In this document: piece by piece, positions 54,670 through 63,701 of the stretch
Layout: each line of letters starts with the position of its first letter
How positions within the stretch are numbered: the stretch's first letter is position 1
Assembly (NCBI GenBank): GCA_028284905.1
Contig: JANQQU010000015.1
Span: 124,001-188,000, forward strand
Reading direction: 5' to 3'
Origin: Calditrichia bacterium
GTDB lineage: Bacteria; Calditrichota; Calditrichia; RBG-13-44-9; J075
DNA: 64,000 nt
Made by a program: the position numbers and the translations under genes
Notes under the pieces: generated by a model
What the model saw: the letters and a program-made list of their open reading frames with translations, nothing else
Told to the model about the DNA's origin: nothing
Database searches by the model: none

Positions 54670-54757
54670 ATCATCTCCGGCAGAACTGAATGCTTAATTC
54701 GAATCGTTTGAAAATTCGTATTTAATGCTATTCTACCGACGAATGTCCGGTGAGGTT

Positions 54758-55477
54758 TCAGAGTTCTTTTAACTGGGCAGAAAGATCGCTGAGAGGTGGA
54801 TCAAAATCTTCCTGGTAAATTTCAAAATAGACGCTTTTGTTTTTCGATTTTCGAATCCCGCTTTTTTCGATCCGATCCTGATAAGTCTTATAACACCCCA
54901 GCGCATTCAAAAAATTTTCCCGGTCTATTTCTTCCGCTTCAACAACACAGTCGATCTCTTCCGGTTTGGAGTAGGTCGATCTTTTCAACCAATTTTTCGG
55001 GGGATTTTTTCGCTCGGTAACGGTGTAAAATGCCAGTCTTTTTAAGTAATCCGCACCGGCAGCAATCATTTCTGTCACCGCTGTTTTCACAACGGCATGG
55101 GTAATAATATGATCCGGATGCCCACTGACGCCATGAACGGCATAAGTGACCACAATCGCGGGCTGATAATCGGCAATCGTGCTTTTAATTGCCGCTTCAA
55201 GAATGCGCGGGTCCATCTCTTTCAAACCGCCATCGGGGAAGTCCAAAACGGTCAACGTTGTTAACTGTAAGGATCCTGCCGCACAGATCAGCTCTTGATG
55301 ACGCACTTCCCCCATTTCTTCTACAGAATATCCAAATTTGAGTCTCTCCTTTGTTGCCCCGCCCTTAGTAAGCGTAAGCAGTGCGACATCATGCCCTTCC
55401 CGGATTTGCCGGGAAATCGCCCGAGAGGGGCCGTAAGATTCATCATCCGGGTGGGGAAATATGTAGAGAATTTTCAT
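54758..55477 (-). CDS. PIG-L family deacetylase
   Basis: 239 residues. Metal motif HPDDE at residues 9-13 and His120-Pro-Asp-His123 in SGHPDHII, the zinc-site signature of LmbE/BshB-type N-acetylglucosaminyl deacetylases. Removes acetyl groups from sugars or thiol cofactors such as bacillithiol or mycothiol precursors; exact substrate unknown. Follows the SAM-hydrolase-like gene by 36 bp on the same strand and is probably co-transcribed. Confidence 0.88.
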   Translation of the reverse strand: MKILYIFPHPDDESYGPSRAISRQIREGHDVALLTLTKGGATKERLKFGYSVEEMGEVRHQELICAAGSLQLTTLTVLDFPDGGLKEMDPRILEAAIKSTIADYQPAIVVTYAVHGVSGHPDHIITHAVVKTAVTEMIAAGADYLKRLAFYTVTERKNPPKNWLKRSTYSKPEEIDCVVEAEEIDRENFLNALGCYKTYQDRIEKSGIRKSKNKSVYFEIYQEDFDPPLSDLSAQLKEL

Positions 55478-55513
55478 CGGTCGTTTTCCATGATTAGGTT
55501 TTTCGCGTTGATA

Positions 55514-56434
55514 TTATTCATCTTTTACTTTTTCCAGGGTTATATACCATTCCGCGCCGGAGGCGATATGATGTTTTTCTGCAAAGCTTCCCTGGTTTAA
55601 CGCAATGGCAATATTATTCAAACTATTTAGATAGATTAGTGGCGCACCAATGGCGACTTCTCCAAACGTATTGGCATAGGGAATCACGCCTTCATATTTA
55701 AAATCTTTGCCGAACAGTATTTTCACATTAAGCATCTCACCGGGCATTGCCCCAAGTGCCAGAAACATCTCCCGGGGAATATTCGTCCAGACGTTACCAT
55801 ATTGCACATCAAGAATCGGAATGGTTCCCTTTAACTTGTTCTCATTCAAGACAGGTGCCTGATAAGGCAAGCTGACGACGGCTGCGGGCAGCAGCTGGCC
55901 GACATCCGTAAAATCGATCACGCCGGCCGCTAATCGTGCCCCGGTGTATGCATAAACATCCCGGCCATGAAAAGTATAGGATTTTTCCGAATCCTTGCGG
56001 CGGTTTATTGCCTCATCAATTTCCCGTACAGCTTCGATTCCCATAGATGCTGCCACCAGGGTTAATGTGCCATTATCGGGCGTTACGAAAAAATGCCCAG
56101 TTTTGGTTTTCAGCACTACTGATTTACGGTCCGTGCCGACACCGGGATCCACGACAGAAACGAAAACCGTGCCGCTCGGCCAGTAGCCGGCGGTTTGCTC
56201 CAGGCGATAGGCAGCTTCCCATATATTATAGGCTGGAATTTCGTGAGTTAGATCGTGAATAGACAACGTGCCGCTAACCCCGACAGCAACACCTTTCATT
56301 GCCGCGACAGCGCCATCTTTGCTACCAAAATCCGATTGCAGCACCAGGGCTTGTTGCCCGGACAGTTTAATACCCAAAAGCATTAGAATAGCAACAGAAA
56401 GACTTATTATTCGAAATTCGGAACGAAAATTCAT
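55514..56434 (-). CDS. Exported SAM hydrolase/halogenase-family (DUF62) protein
   Basis: 306 residues from ATG 56434, which has GGGAG upstream and starts a signal peptide (IISLSVAILMLLGIKLSGQ). The rest matches SAM hydroxide adenosyltransferase/chlorinase family: LQSDFGSKDGAVAAMKG, SVVDPGVGTDRK, TPDNGTLT and FHGRDVYAY. The family hydrolyses S-adenosylmethionine in the cytoplasm; an exported form would need another substrate or periplasmic SAM. Longer starts up to 56521 have weaker ribosome sites. Neighbour of PIG-L. Confidence 0.82.
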   Translation of the reverse strand: MNFRSEFRIISLSVAILMLLGIKLSGQQALVLQSDFGSKDGAVAAMKGVAVGVSGTLSIHDLTHEIPAYNIWEAAYRLEQTAGYWPSGTVFVSVVDPGVGTDRKSVVLKTKTGHFFVTPDNGTLTLVAASMGIEAVREIDEAINRRKDSEKSYTFHGRDVYAYTGARLAAGVIDFTDVGQLLPAAVVSLPYQAPVLNENKLKGTIPILDVQYGNVWTNIPREMFLALGAMPGEMLNVKILFGKDFKYEGVIPYANTFGEVAIGAPLIYLNSLNNIAIALNQGSFAEKHHIASGAEWYITLEKVKDE

Positions 56435-56572
56435 AAAAAACTCCCGGCAATTGGCCAATTCTCTCAACACTTTTCCCATTTCCTGATTTATTTTTGAATA
56501 TGTAGAACTATTGTTTCTCAAAAAGGTGAAATAGTTTTGGCAACTTTTCAGGAAATTGATCCTGATGAATTA

Positions 56573-56601
56573 TTGTGTTTCATTGAAAAAAAAACTATAT
56601 T
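56573..56601 (+). promoter_or_regulatory. Candidate sigma-70 promoter of the korAB operon
   Basis: TTGTGT at 56573-56578 and TATATT at 56596-56601, 17-base spacer, about 50 bp before the korA start. Confidence 0.45.
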
Positions 56602-56651
56602 TATAGATTACAAATTACAATCTACAGGGGTTAAAAAGAAGGATTTCTTCC

Positions 56652-58475
56652 ATGAAAACGACAAAGAAGCTGGAGCGGGTAACTATCCGGTTTGCTGGAG
56701 ATTCCGGCGATGGGATGCAGCTGACCGGTACTCAGTTTACCCGTACGACCGCGATGGCTAAAAATGATCTAAGTACAGTCCCTGATTTCCCGGCGGAGAT
56801 CCGTGCACCAGCCGGCACTTTATATGGCGTCTCCGGTTTTCAAATACAATTTAGTAGTGAAATGATCCACACCCCTGGCGATCAGGCTGACGTCCTGGTA
56901 GCAATGAATCCGGCTGCGTTGAAGTCCGGATTACGCTATCTGAAAAAGGGCGGCACAATTATCGTCAATACAGATGCATTTACCTCCAGAAACTTAAGAA
57001 TGGCCGACTTTGAAGATGATCCTATCGACAATGGCTTTCTGGAAGGGTATGAAGTCTTTTCAGTCGAAATGACCCGCCTGACCAAAGATGCTCTGGAGGG
57101 CCTGGAACTGACCCATAAAGAGAAAGAACGGTGTAAGAACTTTTTTGCACTGGGAATGATTTATTGGTTATACAATCGTTCCATTGATCCGACATTGGCC
57201 TGGATCGAAGAGAAATTCCATAAAAAACCGGTCTGGGTAGAAGCAAATAAACGGGCACTGCGCGGTGGTCGTAATTTTGCGGATATGACGGAAATTTTTA
57301 CCGTTAACTATGAAGTACCGGAAGCGAAGATTGAGCCGGGTATTTACCGTCGCATTACCGGCAACGAAGCACTTTCCCTCGGTCTGGTAGCCGTCAGCAA
57401 TAAATCGGATGTGGAAATCCTTTATTGCAGCTATCCGATTACCCCGGCTAGTGACATTTTGCAGCATGTTTCCAACTATAAGAACTATGGCGTAAAGAGT
57501 TTTCAAACGGAAGATGAAATTGCCGCTATCGGTGCAGCGATTGGCGCATCCTTTGCCGGTAATCTTGGTGTAACCGGTACCAGTGGTCCTGGATTCGCAC
57601 TGAAAGCTGAATTCGCTGGATTGGCGGTAATTTGTGAGCTGCCATTGCTGATTGTCGACGTTCAGCGTGGTGGCCCGAGCACCGGAATGCCAACCAAGCC
57701 GGAGCAGACAGATTTAATGCAGGGAATGTATGGCCGTAATGGCGAGGCACCAATTCCGATTATCGCTGCGGATAGCCCGGCAGATTGTTTTCAGACAGTT
57801 TATGATGCTGCCAGAGTCGCCTTCCAGTTTATGACCCCGGTCCTGATATTATCGGATGCATATCTTGCCAACGGCGCCGAGCCCTGGCGGATTCCTGATA
57901 TTGACGCGATACCGGAAATCAAACCTAATTTTGCCGAGCCGGGCAAGCCTTACCTGCCCTACGAGCGCGATGATGATAGCCTGGCCAGAAAATGGGCACT
58001 CCCTGGTATGCCGGGACTGGAGCATCGCATTGGCGGCCTGGAACGCCAGGAAAACACCGGGAATGTTTCCTATGATCCGGAAAACCATATGCGCATGACC
58101 GAAATACGTGCTGAAAAGATTGAGAAGATCAATGACTTTGTGGAAGGTCCGGAATTACATGGCTCGGAAAAAGGTGATGTGCTGGTGATCAGCTGGGGCA
58201 GCACTTACGGAACCGTGCGAACCGCGGTGGAGCAATTACAGCGCGCTGGGAAAGAGATATCCTACATCCATCTTCGCTGGCTGAATCCGTTGCCGAAAGT
58301 TTTAGATACACATATCAAGAATTTTAAAGAGATCCTGATCCCGGAAATGAATATGGGTCAACTATCGCAGTTGATTCGCAGCAAGTATGCGATCGATGCA
58401 AAAGGATTTAATCGGGTAACCGGCCAGCCATTGGTGGTTGCAGAGTTGAAAGAAGCTATTGAAAACTTGTTATAA
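56652..58475 (+). CDS. korA: 2-oxoacid:ferredoxin oxidoreductase, alpha (gamma-fused) subunit
   Basis: 607 residues: N-terminal gamma/POR domain (residues 1-190, VTIRFAGDSGDGMQLTGTQF), then POR N-terminal alpha region (YCSYPITPASDIL, GTSGPGFALKAEFAGLAVICELPLLIVDVQRGGPSTG) and C-terminal domain. Together with KorB it converts a 2-oxoacid such as 2-oxoglutarate to its acyl-CoA using reduced-ferredoxin exchange. KorAB operon with an 11 bp gap to korB. 2-Oxoglutarate specificity is inferred from operon type. Confidence 0.93.
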   Translation: MKTTKKLERVTIRFAGDSGDGMQLTGTQFTRTTAMAKNDLSTVPDFPAEIRAPAGTLYGVSGFQIQFSSEMIHTPGDQADVLVAMNPAALKSGLRYLKKGGTIIVNTDAFTSRNLRMADFEDDPIDNGFLEGYEVFSVEMTRLTKDALEGLELTHKEKERCKNFFALGMIYWLYNRSIDPTLAWIEEKFHKKPVWVEANKRALRGGRNFADMTEIFTVNYEVPEAKIEPGIYRRITGNEALSLGLVAVSNKSDVEILYCSYPITPASDILQHVSNYKNYGVKSFQTEDEIAAIGAAIGASFAGNLGVTGTSGPGFALKAEFAGLAVICELPLLIVDVQRGGPSTGMPTKPEQTDLMQGMYGRNGEAPIPIIAADSPADCFQTVYDAARVAFQFMTPVLILSDAYLANGAEPWRIPDIDAIPEIKPNFAEPGKPYLPYERDDDSLARKWALPGMPGLEHRIGGLERQENTGNVSYDPENHMRMTEIRAEKIEKINDFVEGPELHGSEKGDVLVISWGSTYGTVRTAVEQLQRAGKEISYIHLRWLNPLPKVLDTHIKNFKEILIPEMNMGQLSQLIRSKYAIDAKGFNRVTGQPLVVAELKEAIENLL

Positions 58476-58486
58476 GGAGCAACAAG

Positions 58487-59509
58487 ATGGCAGATAAAGT
58501 AAGCAGCAAACCACAGAAGGTTAATTTTGGCTCTGATCAGGACGTGCGCTGGTGCCCTGGTTGTGGTGACTATGCAATCCTCAGTCAGATGAAAAAAGTG
58601 CTCCCGGAGCTCGGTATCCCGAAAGAAAAGATCGTTTTCATTTCCGGTATTGGCTGTAACGGCCGTTTCCCCTATTATCTGAGCACTTATGGATTTCATA
58701 CCCTGCATGGTCGGGCGCCGATTGTTGCTTCCGGCGTAAAGCTGGCCAACCCGGAGCTCTCCGTTTGGATAATTACCGGGGATGGGGATAGTCTGAGTAT
58801 CGGCGGAAATCATTTAATGCACTTGATTCGCCGGAATATGAATGTCAATGTTATTCTGATCAATAACCAGATTTATGGATTAACCAAAGGCCAGTATTCT
58901 CCAACTTCTCCGTTGGGGAAAGTTACCAAAACGACACCATATGGCTCCCTGGATCGGCCGGTAAATCCCTTATCTCTGGTGCTAAGCGCCGGTGCAACCT
59001 TCGTTGCCCGTACGATTGACCGCGACACCAAACATATGGCGCAAACATTCCGGGAAGCGGCTGCCCATAACGGCTGTTCCTTTGTGGAAGTATTCCAGAA
59101 TTGTAATATTTTCAATGACGGTGCTTTCCAGCAATTGACGGACCCGAAAACCAAGCAGGAAAAACTCGTTTATCTTCAACATGGCGAGCCGCTGGTTTAT
59201 GGTGCCGAAAAAGACAAGGGTTTACGTCTGAATGGTTTTGAAGCTGAACATGTCGATTTAGCAAATGAGCAAGATCGTGAATCCTTGATTGTGCATGATG
59301 AAAGCCAAAGCAGCGATGTTTATTCTTACATGCTTTCCCGAATGACGGAAAATACTGAACTGCCGACCCCGGTTGGCGTTTTCCGGCGGATTTCTCATGA
59401 TACATATAACGAGAACTTTTTACGGCAGATTGATGCTGTTAAACAGAAAAAAGGAAAAGGAAATTTGAAGCAGTTATTAATTAGCGGCGATACCTGGAGT
59501 GTCGATTAA
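58487..59509 (+). CDS. korB: 2-oxoacid:ferredoxin oxidoreductase, beta subunit
   Basis: 340 residues. CPGCGDY near the N-terminus, GIGCNGRF, and Cys in VFQNCNIFN are iron-sulfur ligands; TPP motif GDGDSLSIGGNHLMH with NNQIYGLTKGQ. Transfers electrons from the oxoacid decarboxylation to ferredoxin. Start has AAGGAG. A strong terminator follows. Second gene of korAB. Confidence 0.94.
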   Translation: MADKVSSKPQKVNFGSDQDVRWCPGCGDYAILSQMKKVLPELGIPKEKIVFISGIGCNGRFPYYLSTYGFHTLHGRAPIVASGVKLANPELSVWIITGDGDSLSIGGNHLMHLIRRNMNVNVILINNQIYGLTKGQYSPTSPLGKVTKTTPYGSLDRPVNPLSLVLSAGATFVARTIDRDTKHMAQTFREAAAHNGCSFVEVFQNCNIFNDGAFQQLTDPKTKQEKLVYLQHGEPLVYGAEKDKGLRLNGFEAEHVDLANEQDRESLIVHDESQSSDVYSYMLSRMTENTELPTPVGVFRRISHDTYNENFLRQIDAVKQKKGKGNLKQLLISGDTWSVD

Positions 59510-59532
59510 TTTCCTTTGAAAATAGTTTAAAT

Positions 59533-59571
59533 AAAAAAGGCGGCATTCCTTCCGGGATGCCGCCTTTTTTT
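59533..59571. terminator. Bidirectional terminator between korB and DUF4870 gene
   Basis: AAAAAGGCGGCAT and ATGCCGCCTTTTTTT arms; perfect stem serves both convergent genes. Confidence 0.9.
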
Positions 59572-59587
59572 AAATTGTAGAAGTTGC

Positions 59588-59983
59588 TTAGTTAATCAAA
59601 CGAATATTCAATGGATAACGATAAGCGACGCCTTCATTTGCTTTCAATGCACCAAGGATAGTGACTACCAACCAGAAGATAGCCAACGCTCCCAGCACGA
59701 AAATGCCAATAATAACAAATAGGAGAATACCACCAATGAAAGCATAAATCGTCGATGCGATTTGGAAATTAAGCACTTCTTTCGCCTGGTCTTCAACAAA
59801 GGCCATGTTCTCATCATCTTTCTTCAGCAACCAGATGACTAACGGTGCAATAATATGACCAAACGGAATAACAAGTCCGGAGAATACACTAAGATGGCTC
59901 AGCATTCCCCAGGTCTTTTCATCTTTACTTACTTCTCCGGTTGATACCGGTACTTCAGTTTGAGGCGTGGTCTCTTCGCTCAT
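59588..59983 (-). CDS. DUF4870 domain-containing membrane protein
   Basis: 131 residues. Three or four TM segments (LSVFSGLVIPFGHIIAPLVIW, IGGILLFVIIGIFVLGALAIFWL) and the family text EDQAKEVLNFQIAS. Function unknown; a widespread small inner-membrane protein in Gram-negative and FCB bacteria. A candidate promoter on the minus strand: TTGAAT/TAATCT, positions 60082-60087 and 60059-60064. Terminator shared with korB. Confidence 0.85.
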   Translation of the reverse strand: MSEETTPQTEVPVSTGEVSKDEKTWGMLSHLSVFSGLVIPFGHIIAPLVIWLLKKDDENMAFVEDQAKEVLNFQIASTIYAFIGGILLFVIIGIFVLGALAIFWLVVTILGALKANEGVAYRYPLNIRLIN

Positions 59984-60058
59984 ACTTATCCCCTTCTAGG
60001 AATTAAGTTAACTGTTTAAGTTATTATTAAAATAGATCTTTAGGCAATGTACACTTAG

Positions 60059-60087
60059 AGATTAACAATATTATTTTTTAAATTCAA
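60059..60087 (-). promoter_or_regulatory. Candidate promoter of the DUF4870 gene
   Basis: TTGAAT (60082-60087) and TAATCT (60059-60064) on the minus strand with a 17-base spacer. Confidence 0.35.
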
Positions 60088-60104
60088 TACTTCTAATGAG
60101 ATTT

Positions 60105-61691
60105 TTATGCTAACGACCACTGAAACCAGAGCATTGCGGACAATATAATCGCAAAATAGAGAATCAGCGCCAGGTAGGCTTTTACCCAGCGACGTTCATT
60201 TTCCAGTATTTCTTTCCAGGTCAACATCAACTTCGCGGGCGGATTACCAGACTCGATCGGCTTGATAGTGGATATCAGCCAGGTTACGGTCATTGTTACA
60301 ACCAGCCCAAAAGCATTCCACCACATCCAATAAACACCACTATAGAACACCCAAACAAATCCATTGAACGCAACGCCGGATATAATTCCCCAAAAAACGC
60401 CACGGGTATTTGCCTTACGCATTAATATCCCGGCGAGAAATGCGGCGAGAATTGGGCCGTAAAATGCCGAGCCGATTTTATTAATTGCCTCTACAATTGT
60501 ATCGGAAATTTGATCGGAGTAAAAAGCAAAAAAAGTAATCACGATTCCCCAGATCACTGTTACCCATTGCCCGGCACGTAAATCATCAGCCTTGATAGAG
60601 GAAAACGGACTGACAAAATCCCGCATTGTTGCCGCGGAAAGCGAGTTTAATACGGAATCCAGGCTGGACATGGTCGCTGCCATCAGCGCTGCGAAAAGCA
60701 ATGCTTTTATCCCATGGGGCAAATGAATCAAAATATATTGGGGCACCAGGTAATCGAGATTTTCTGCCGGCACTGCTTTTTGTAACTCCGGGGAAATCTG
60801 GTAAACCGCCCCAACCGCCATTCCCAGCACAATGTAAAGCATCCCTAGAGGAAAGCGGGAAAATCCATTAATTAACAGCGAGCGCCGCGTTCCTTCCACG
60901 GATTCCGCGGAAAGCTCCCGCTGCACCTGGCTCTGATCCGTACCATAATAGGAAATGAATAGAAAGAAACCACCGATCAAAAAGCCCCAGAAGGGCGTGT
61001 CGGAGCCATCGCCTAATCCGGGAGACCAGTCTATCACATGCAGTCTTTCTGCCGGCAAAGTGCCAAAAATTGCCGCGAAACCTCCAACCTGATCAACAGC
61101 AAAATAGATGCATAGAATAATGCCGGCAACCAATACAAACATTTGAATGACGTCAGAATAGACAACTGCCGGCATCCCACCGATAACGTCGTAGACAATA
61201 GTAACCACACCGATGATCAGTATCGTCTGCCAAAGTTCGATTTCCAGGCAAGCAGAGAGAACAATCGCTGTTGCATAAACAACCACACCCGCGGCAACGC
61301 CTCTGCTAATCAGAAATACTCCGCTAACCAGGTAACGGATTGACGGCCCGAAGCGCATCTCTAAATATTCATAGACACTGACCAACTCCAGCTTTCGGAA
61401 AAGGGGAATCAGCACAACCATTACGACAATCATGGACAACGGCACGGCAAGTTCATACTGCAGCCAGGTTAAGCCACCTCCGGGTTTTAAGGCAACAAAT
61501 GCTGGTTTCGAAATAAAGCTAATAGCCGATGTTTGTGTCGCCATGGTCGATATACCGATGGCCCACCAGGGAATATTCCGGCCACCCACATAATAGTCCG
61601 CCTGCGTGGTGTGGTTTCGTCCGATATAAACACTTAACAGAACGATGCCCGCCAGGTAGGTAATGATGATCAGCCAATCATAAAAATTCAT
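60105..61691 (-). CDS. Sodium:solute symporter (SSS family)
   Basis: 528 residues with about 13 TM helices. N-terminal DYYVGGRNIPWWAIGISTMATQTSAISFIS and the central SSYYGTDQ-like segment (ISYYGTDQSQVQREL) are the sodium-site signatures of SGLT-like symporters. Imports a sugar, sialic acid, inositol or similar solute with Na+; substrate not readable. Own promoter upstream. Confidence 0.9.
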   Translation of the reverse strand: MNFYDWLIIITYLAGIVLLSVYIGRNHTTQADYYVGGRNIPWWAIGISTMATQTSAISFISKPAFVALKPGGGLTWLQYELAVPLSMIVVMVVLIPLFRKLELVSVYEYLEMRFGPSIRYLVSGVFLISRGVAAGVVVYATAIVLSACLEIELWQTILIIGVVTIVYDVIGGMPAVVYSDVIQMFVLVAGIILCIYFAVDQVGGFAAIFGTLPAERLHVIDWSPGLGDGSDTPFWGFLIGGFFLFISYYGTDQSQVQRELSAESVEGTRRSLLINGFSRFPLGMLYIVLGMAVGAVYQISPELQKAVPAENLDYLVPQYILIHLPHGIKALLFAALMAATMSSLDSVLNSLSAATMRDFVSPFSSIKADDLRAGQWVTVIWGIVITFFAFYSDQISDTIVEAINKIGSAFYGPILAAFLAGILMRKANTRGVFWGIISGVAFNGFVWVFYSGVYWMWWNAFGLVVTMTVTWLISTIKPIESGNPPAKLMLTWKEILENERRWVKAYLALILYFAIILSAMLWFQWSLA

Positions 61692-61761
61692 TTATTATCC
61701 TGCAAAAGCGCGCCGCTATTTTCGGCATGCGGGGAAAGTCTTGTGGTCAATTTTTCGATGG

Positions 61762-61790
61762 ATTATACAGACTTTTCGGGAATAATTCAA
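61762..61790 (-). promoter_or_regulatory. Sigma-70 type promoter of the symporter gene
   Basis: Minus-strand TTGAAT (61785-61790) and TATAAT (61762-61767), 17-base spacer, about 70 bp before the ATG. Confidence 0.6.
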
Positions 61791-61809
61791 TAGTGGGGAG
61801 AAAGAGGAA

Positions 61810-61839
61810 TTCGGCACGCTCAGGATAGAGCGTGCCGAA
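61810..61839 (-). terminator. Hairpin after the sigma/anti-sigma operon
   Basis: TTCGGCACGCTC and GAGCGTGCCGAA form a 12-bp perfect stem; few T residues follow, so the function is not certain. Confidence 0.6.
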
Positions 61840-61845
61840 CTTAAT

Positions 61846-62271
61846 TTACAATGCAGTTACACGTAATCGCTGTTGAACCTTGAAGTAGGCCAACCAGCAA
61901 ATAGCGGCAATAGCGCCGACCATCACTGCGCCTTCCGGAAATCCTTCCCAGAGCCAGTGAACGCCGCGATCATTCCAGGATACATCGCCAAATGAAAATG
62001 GAATGCAAGTCAGGAATATTGCCAGGATTAAAAGGGTTGTCCGTAATTTCAATAATTTCTGTGTTTTTTGAAGCGTTTTCATTTCTTCCTCCGGTTCGAG
62101 AGTATCATTCATTTCAGTTGAAATATCCGGCAATGAATCTTCGCTATACTTTTCAGCAAATTCAGGATGTTCTGCCAGATACTTTTCCACTAACTGCCTG
62201 CTGTCTTCACTCACTTCTCCGGCATAATAGAGCGGTAATAAATCCAGTATTACATTTTCCGTTACTTTCAT
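61846..62271 (-). CDS. Anti-sigma-like membrane protein without zinc cysteines
   Basis: 141 residues. N-terminal helical region (VILDLLPLYYAGEVSEDSRQLVEKYLAEHPEF) is like zf-HC2 anti-sigma domains but lacks the HxxxCxxC zinc ligands (Phe at the last position). Two TM helices at about 75-93 and 115-130. Probable antagonist of the ECF sigma encoded just upstream, with which it overlaps by four bases (ATGA). Confidence 0.7.
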   Translation of the reverse strand: MKVTENVILDLLPLYYAGEVSEDSRQLVEKYLAEHPEFAEKYSEDSLPDISTEMNDTLEPEEEMKTLQKTQKLLKLRTTLLILAIFLTCIPFSFGDVSWNDRGVHWLWEGFPEGAVMVGAIAAICWLAYFKVQQRLRVTAL

Positions 62272-62771
62272 GACGGTTTTTCCTCCTTTATTTCGGAAAG
62301 AGAAGCCAGCTTAATTCTGGCACGGTGGATCTTAACTTTTACAAGATTCACGGTTATGCCCAGCATATTCGCTATTTCCTGATGGGACAATCCTTCGACA
62401 GAACGCAGAATTAAAATCGTGCGATCTTTCTCCGGCAGCTGTTGCAGATTTCTCCGCAGTTGATTTAGCTCGGACCGCTGCTCATTTAGTTCTTCGGCTA
62501 GCGGTGTCGGATCAACCAGCGTCTCATCCAATACAGCTTTTCGCCGGTGCTTTCGTAAACCCTGTAGATATAAATTGCGCGCAATTGTGAAGAGGTATCC
62601 TTTCACCGTTTTCAGGACCAATTCATTCGGCGCCGTCCAGACGCGGACAAATGTCTCGGAGGTAATATCCTTGGCGTCATCCACGTCGCCACAGAGCCAA
62701 AATGCAAATCGGAAAACATCATCACTATAGCGCTGATATAATTCCTGAAACCCGGTTAACTGATCACTCAT
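62268..62771 (-). CDS. ECF-type RNA polymerase sigma factor
   Basis: 167 residues from ATG 62771 (GTG at 62789 is an alternative). Sigma-70 region 2 (ELYQRYSDDVFRFAFWLCGDVDDAKDITSETFVRVW) and region 4 with HTH (QLPEKDRTILILRSVEGLSHQEIANMLGITVNLVKVKIHRARIKL). Directs transcription to a stress or envelope regulon; overlaps the anti-sigma gene by four bases. Candidate promoter on the minus strand upstream. Confidence 0.93.
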   Translation of the reverse strand: MSDQLTGFQELYQRYSDDVFRFAFWLCGDVDDAKDITSETFVRVWTAPNELVLKTVKGYLFTIARNLYLQGLRKHRRKAVLDETLVDPTPLAEELNEQRSELNQLRRNLQQLPEKDRTILILRSVEGLSHQEIANMLGITVNLVKVKIHRARIKLASLSEIKEEKPS

Positions 62772-62812
62772 ATCTATACTATCCACCAATTCCGGGAAGG
62801 TTACAAGAGATA

Positions 62813-62841
62813 ATGATATTTCTTGAAAATAATTTTCTCAA
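62813..62841 (-). promoter_or_regulatory. Candidate promoter of the ECF sigma operon
   Basis: Minus-strand TTGAGA (62836-62841) and TATCAT (62813-62818), 17-base spacer. Confidence 0.45.
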
Positions 62842-62975
62842 CAACTAAAAAACGCTCGCTCGTCTCATGCATCGATTTTATTTCTGCAGGGAATTGTTAC
62901 TGTTTCGTGAGGATTTGCTTGCGCCAATCTGCCTAATTTGCGCACAATAAATAATCAGGCAGAGGAGATTTAGAA

Positions 62976-63701
62976 ATGCAAACCACCGACAAAATACTGA
63001 TCATCGAAGACGATCAGAACATCGCGGACGTTATCGAAATCCATATTAAAGATCTCGGCTACAAGCTGGATCGGGCCGTTGACGGGCGAAGTGGACTAGA
63101 AAAAGCAATTTCCGGAGATTACGCCCTGATTATTCTCGATTGGATGCTCCCGGAAATGGACGGCCTGGACGTTTGCAAAAATTTTCGTCTGGAAGATAAA
63201 TACACACCGATCCTGATGTTAACTGCCCGCACAGATGAGATGGATAAGGTGCTCGGCCTGGAGTTTGGTGCAGATGATTACATCACTAAACCGTTCAGTG
63301 TTCGCGAGTTGGTTGCACGTATTAAGGCCACATTGCGCCGCCTGGAGGTCGACAAGAGAGAGCTGGAAAAAGAGAGTGAAAAAGAACAGCTGTTGTTTGG
63401 AGATTTGAGTATTAATCTCACCAAACGAAAAGTAACGCTGGATAGCCAGGTTGTAGCATTGACCGCAAAAGAATTCGATCTCCTTACCCTTTTTGCAACC
63501 AATCCCGGCAGGACCTATAATCGGCAGGTTTTACTGGATTTGGTTTGGGGCTATCAGTATGATGGTTATGATCATACCGTTAACTCGCACATCAATCGCC
63601 TGCGTAACAAAATTGAAAAAGACCCGGCTAATCCCCGCTACCTGAAAACACTTTGGGGCGTTGGATATCGTTTTTCCGAGCCGGAGGAGCTAGTGCAATG
63701 A
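62976..63701 (+). CDS. OmpR-family response regulator
   Basis: 241 residues. Asp55 phosphoacceptor (LIILDWMLPEMDG), Lys in YITKPFSVREL, C-terminal winged-helix (LTAKEFDLLTLFATNPGRTYNRQVLLDLVWGY, TVNSHINRLRNKIEKDP). Overlaps the sensor kinase gene by four bases (ATGA), so they form an operon. GAGGAG ribosome site. Confidence 0.94.
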   Translation: MQTTDKILIIEDDQNIADVIEIHIKDLGYKLDRAVDGRSGLEKAISGDYALIILDWMLPEMDGLDVCKNFRLEDKYTPILMLTARTDEMDKVLGLEFGADDYITKPFSVRELVARIKATLRRLEVDKRELEKESEKEQLLFGDLSINLTKRKVTLDSQVVALTAKEFDLLTLFATNPGRTYNRQVLLDLVWGYQYDGYDHTVNSHINRLRNKIEKDPANPRYLKTLWGVGYRFSEPEELVQ

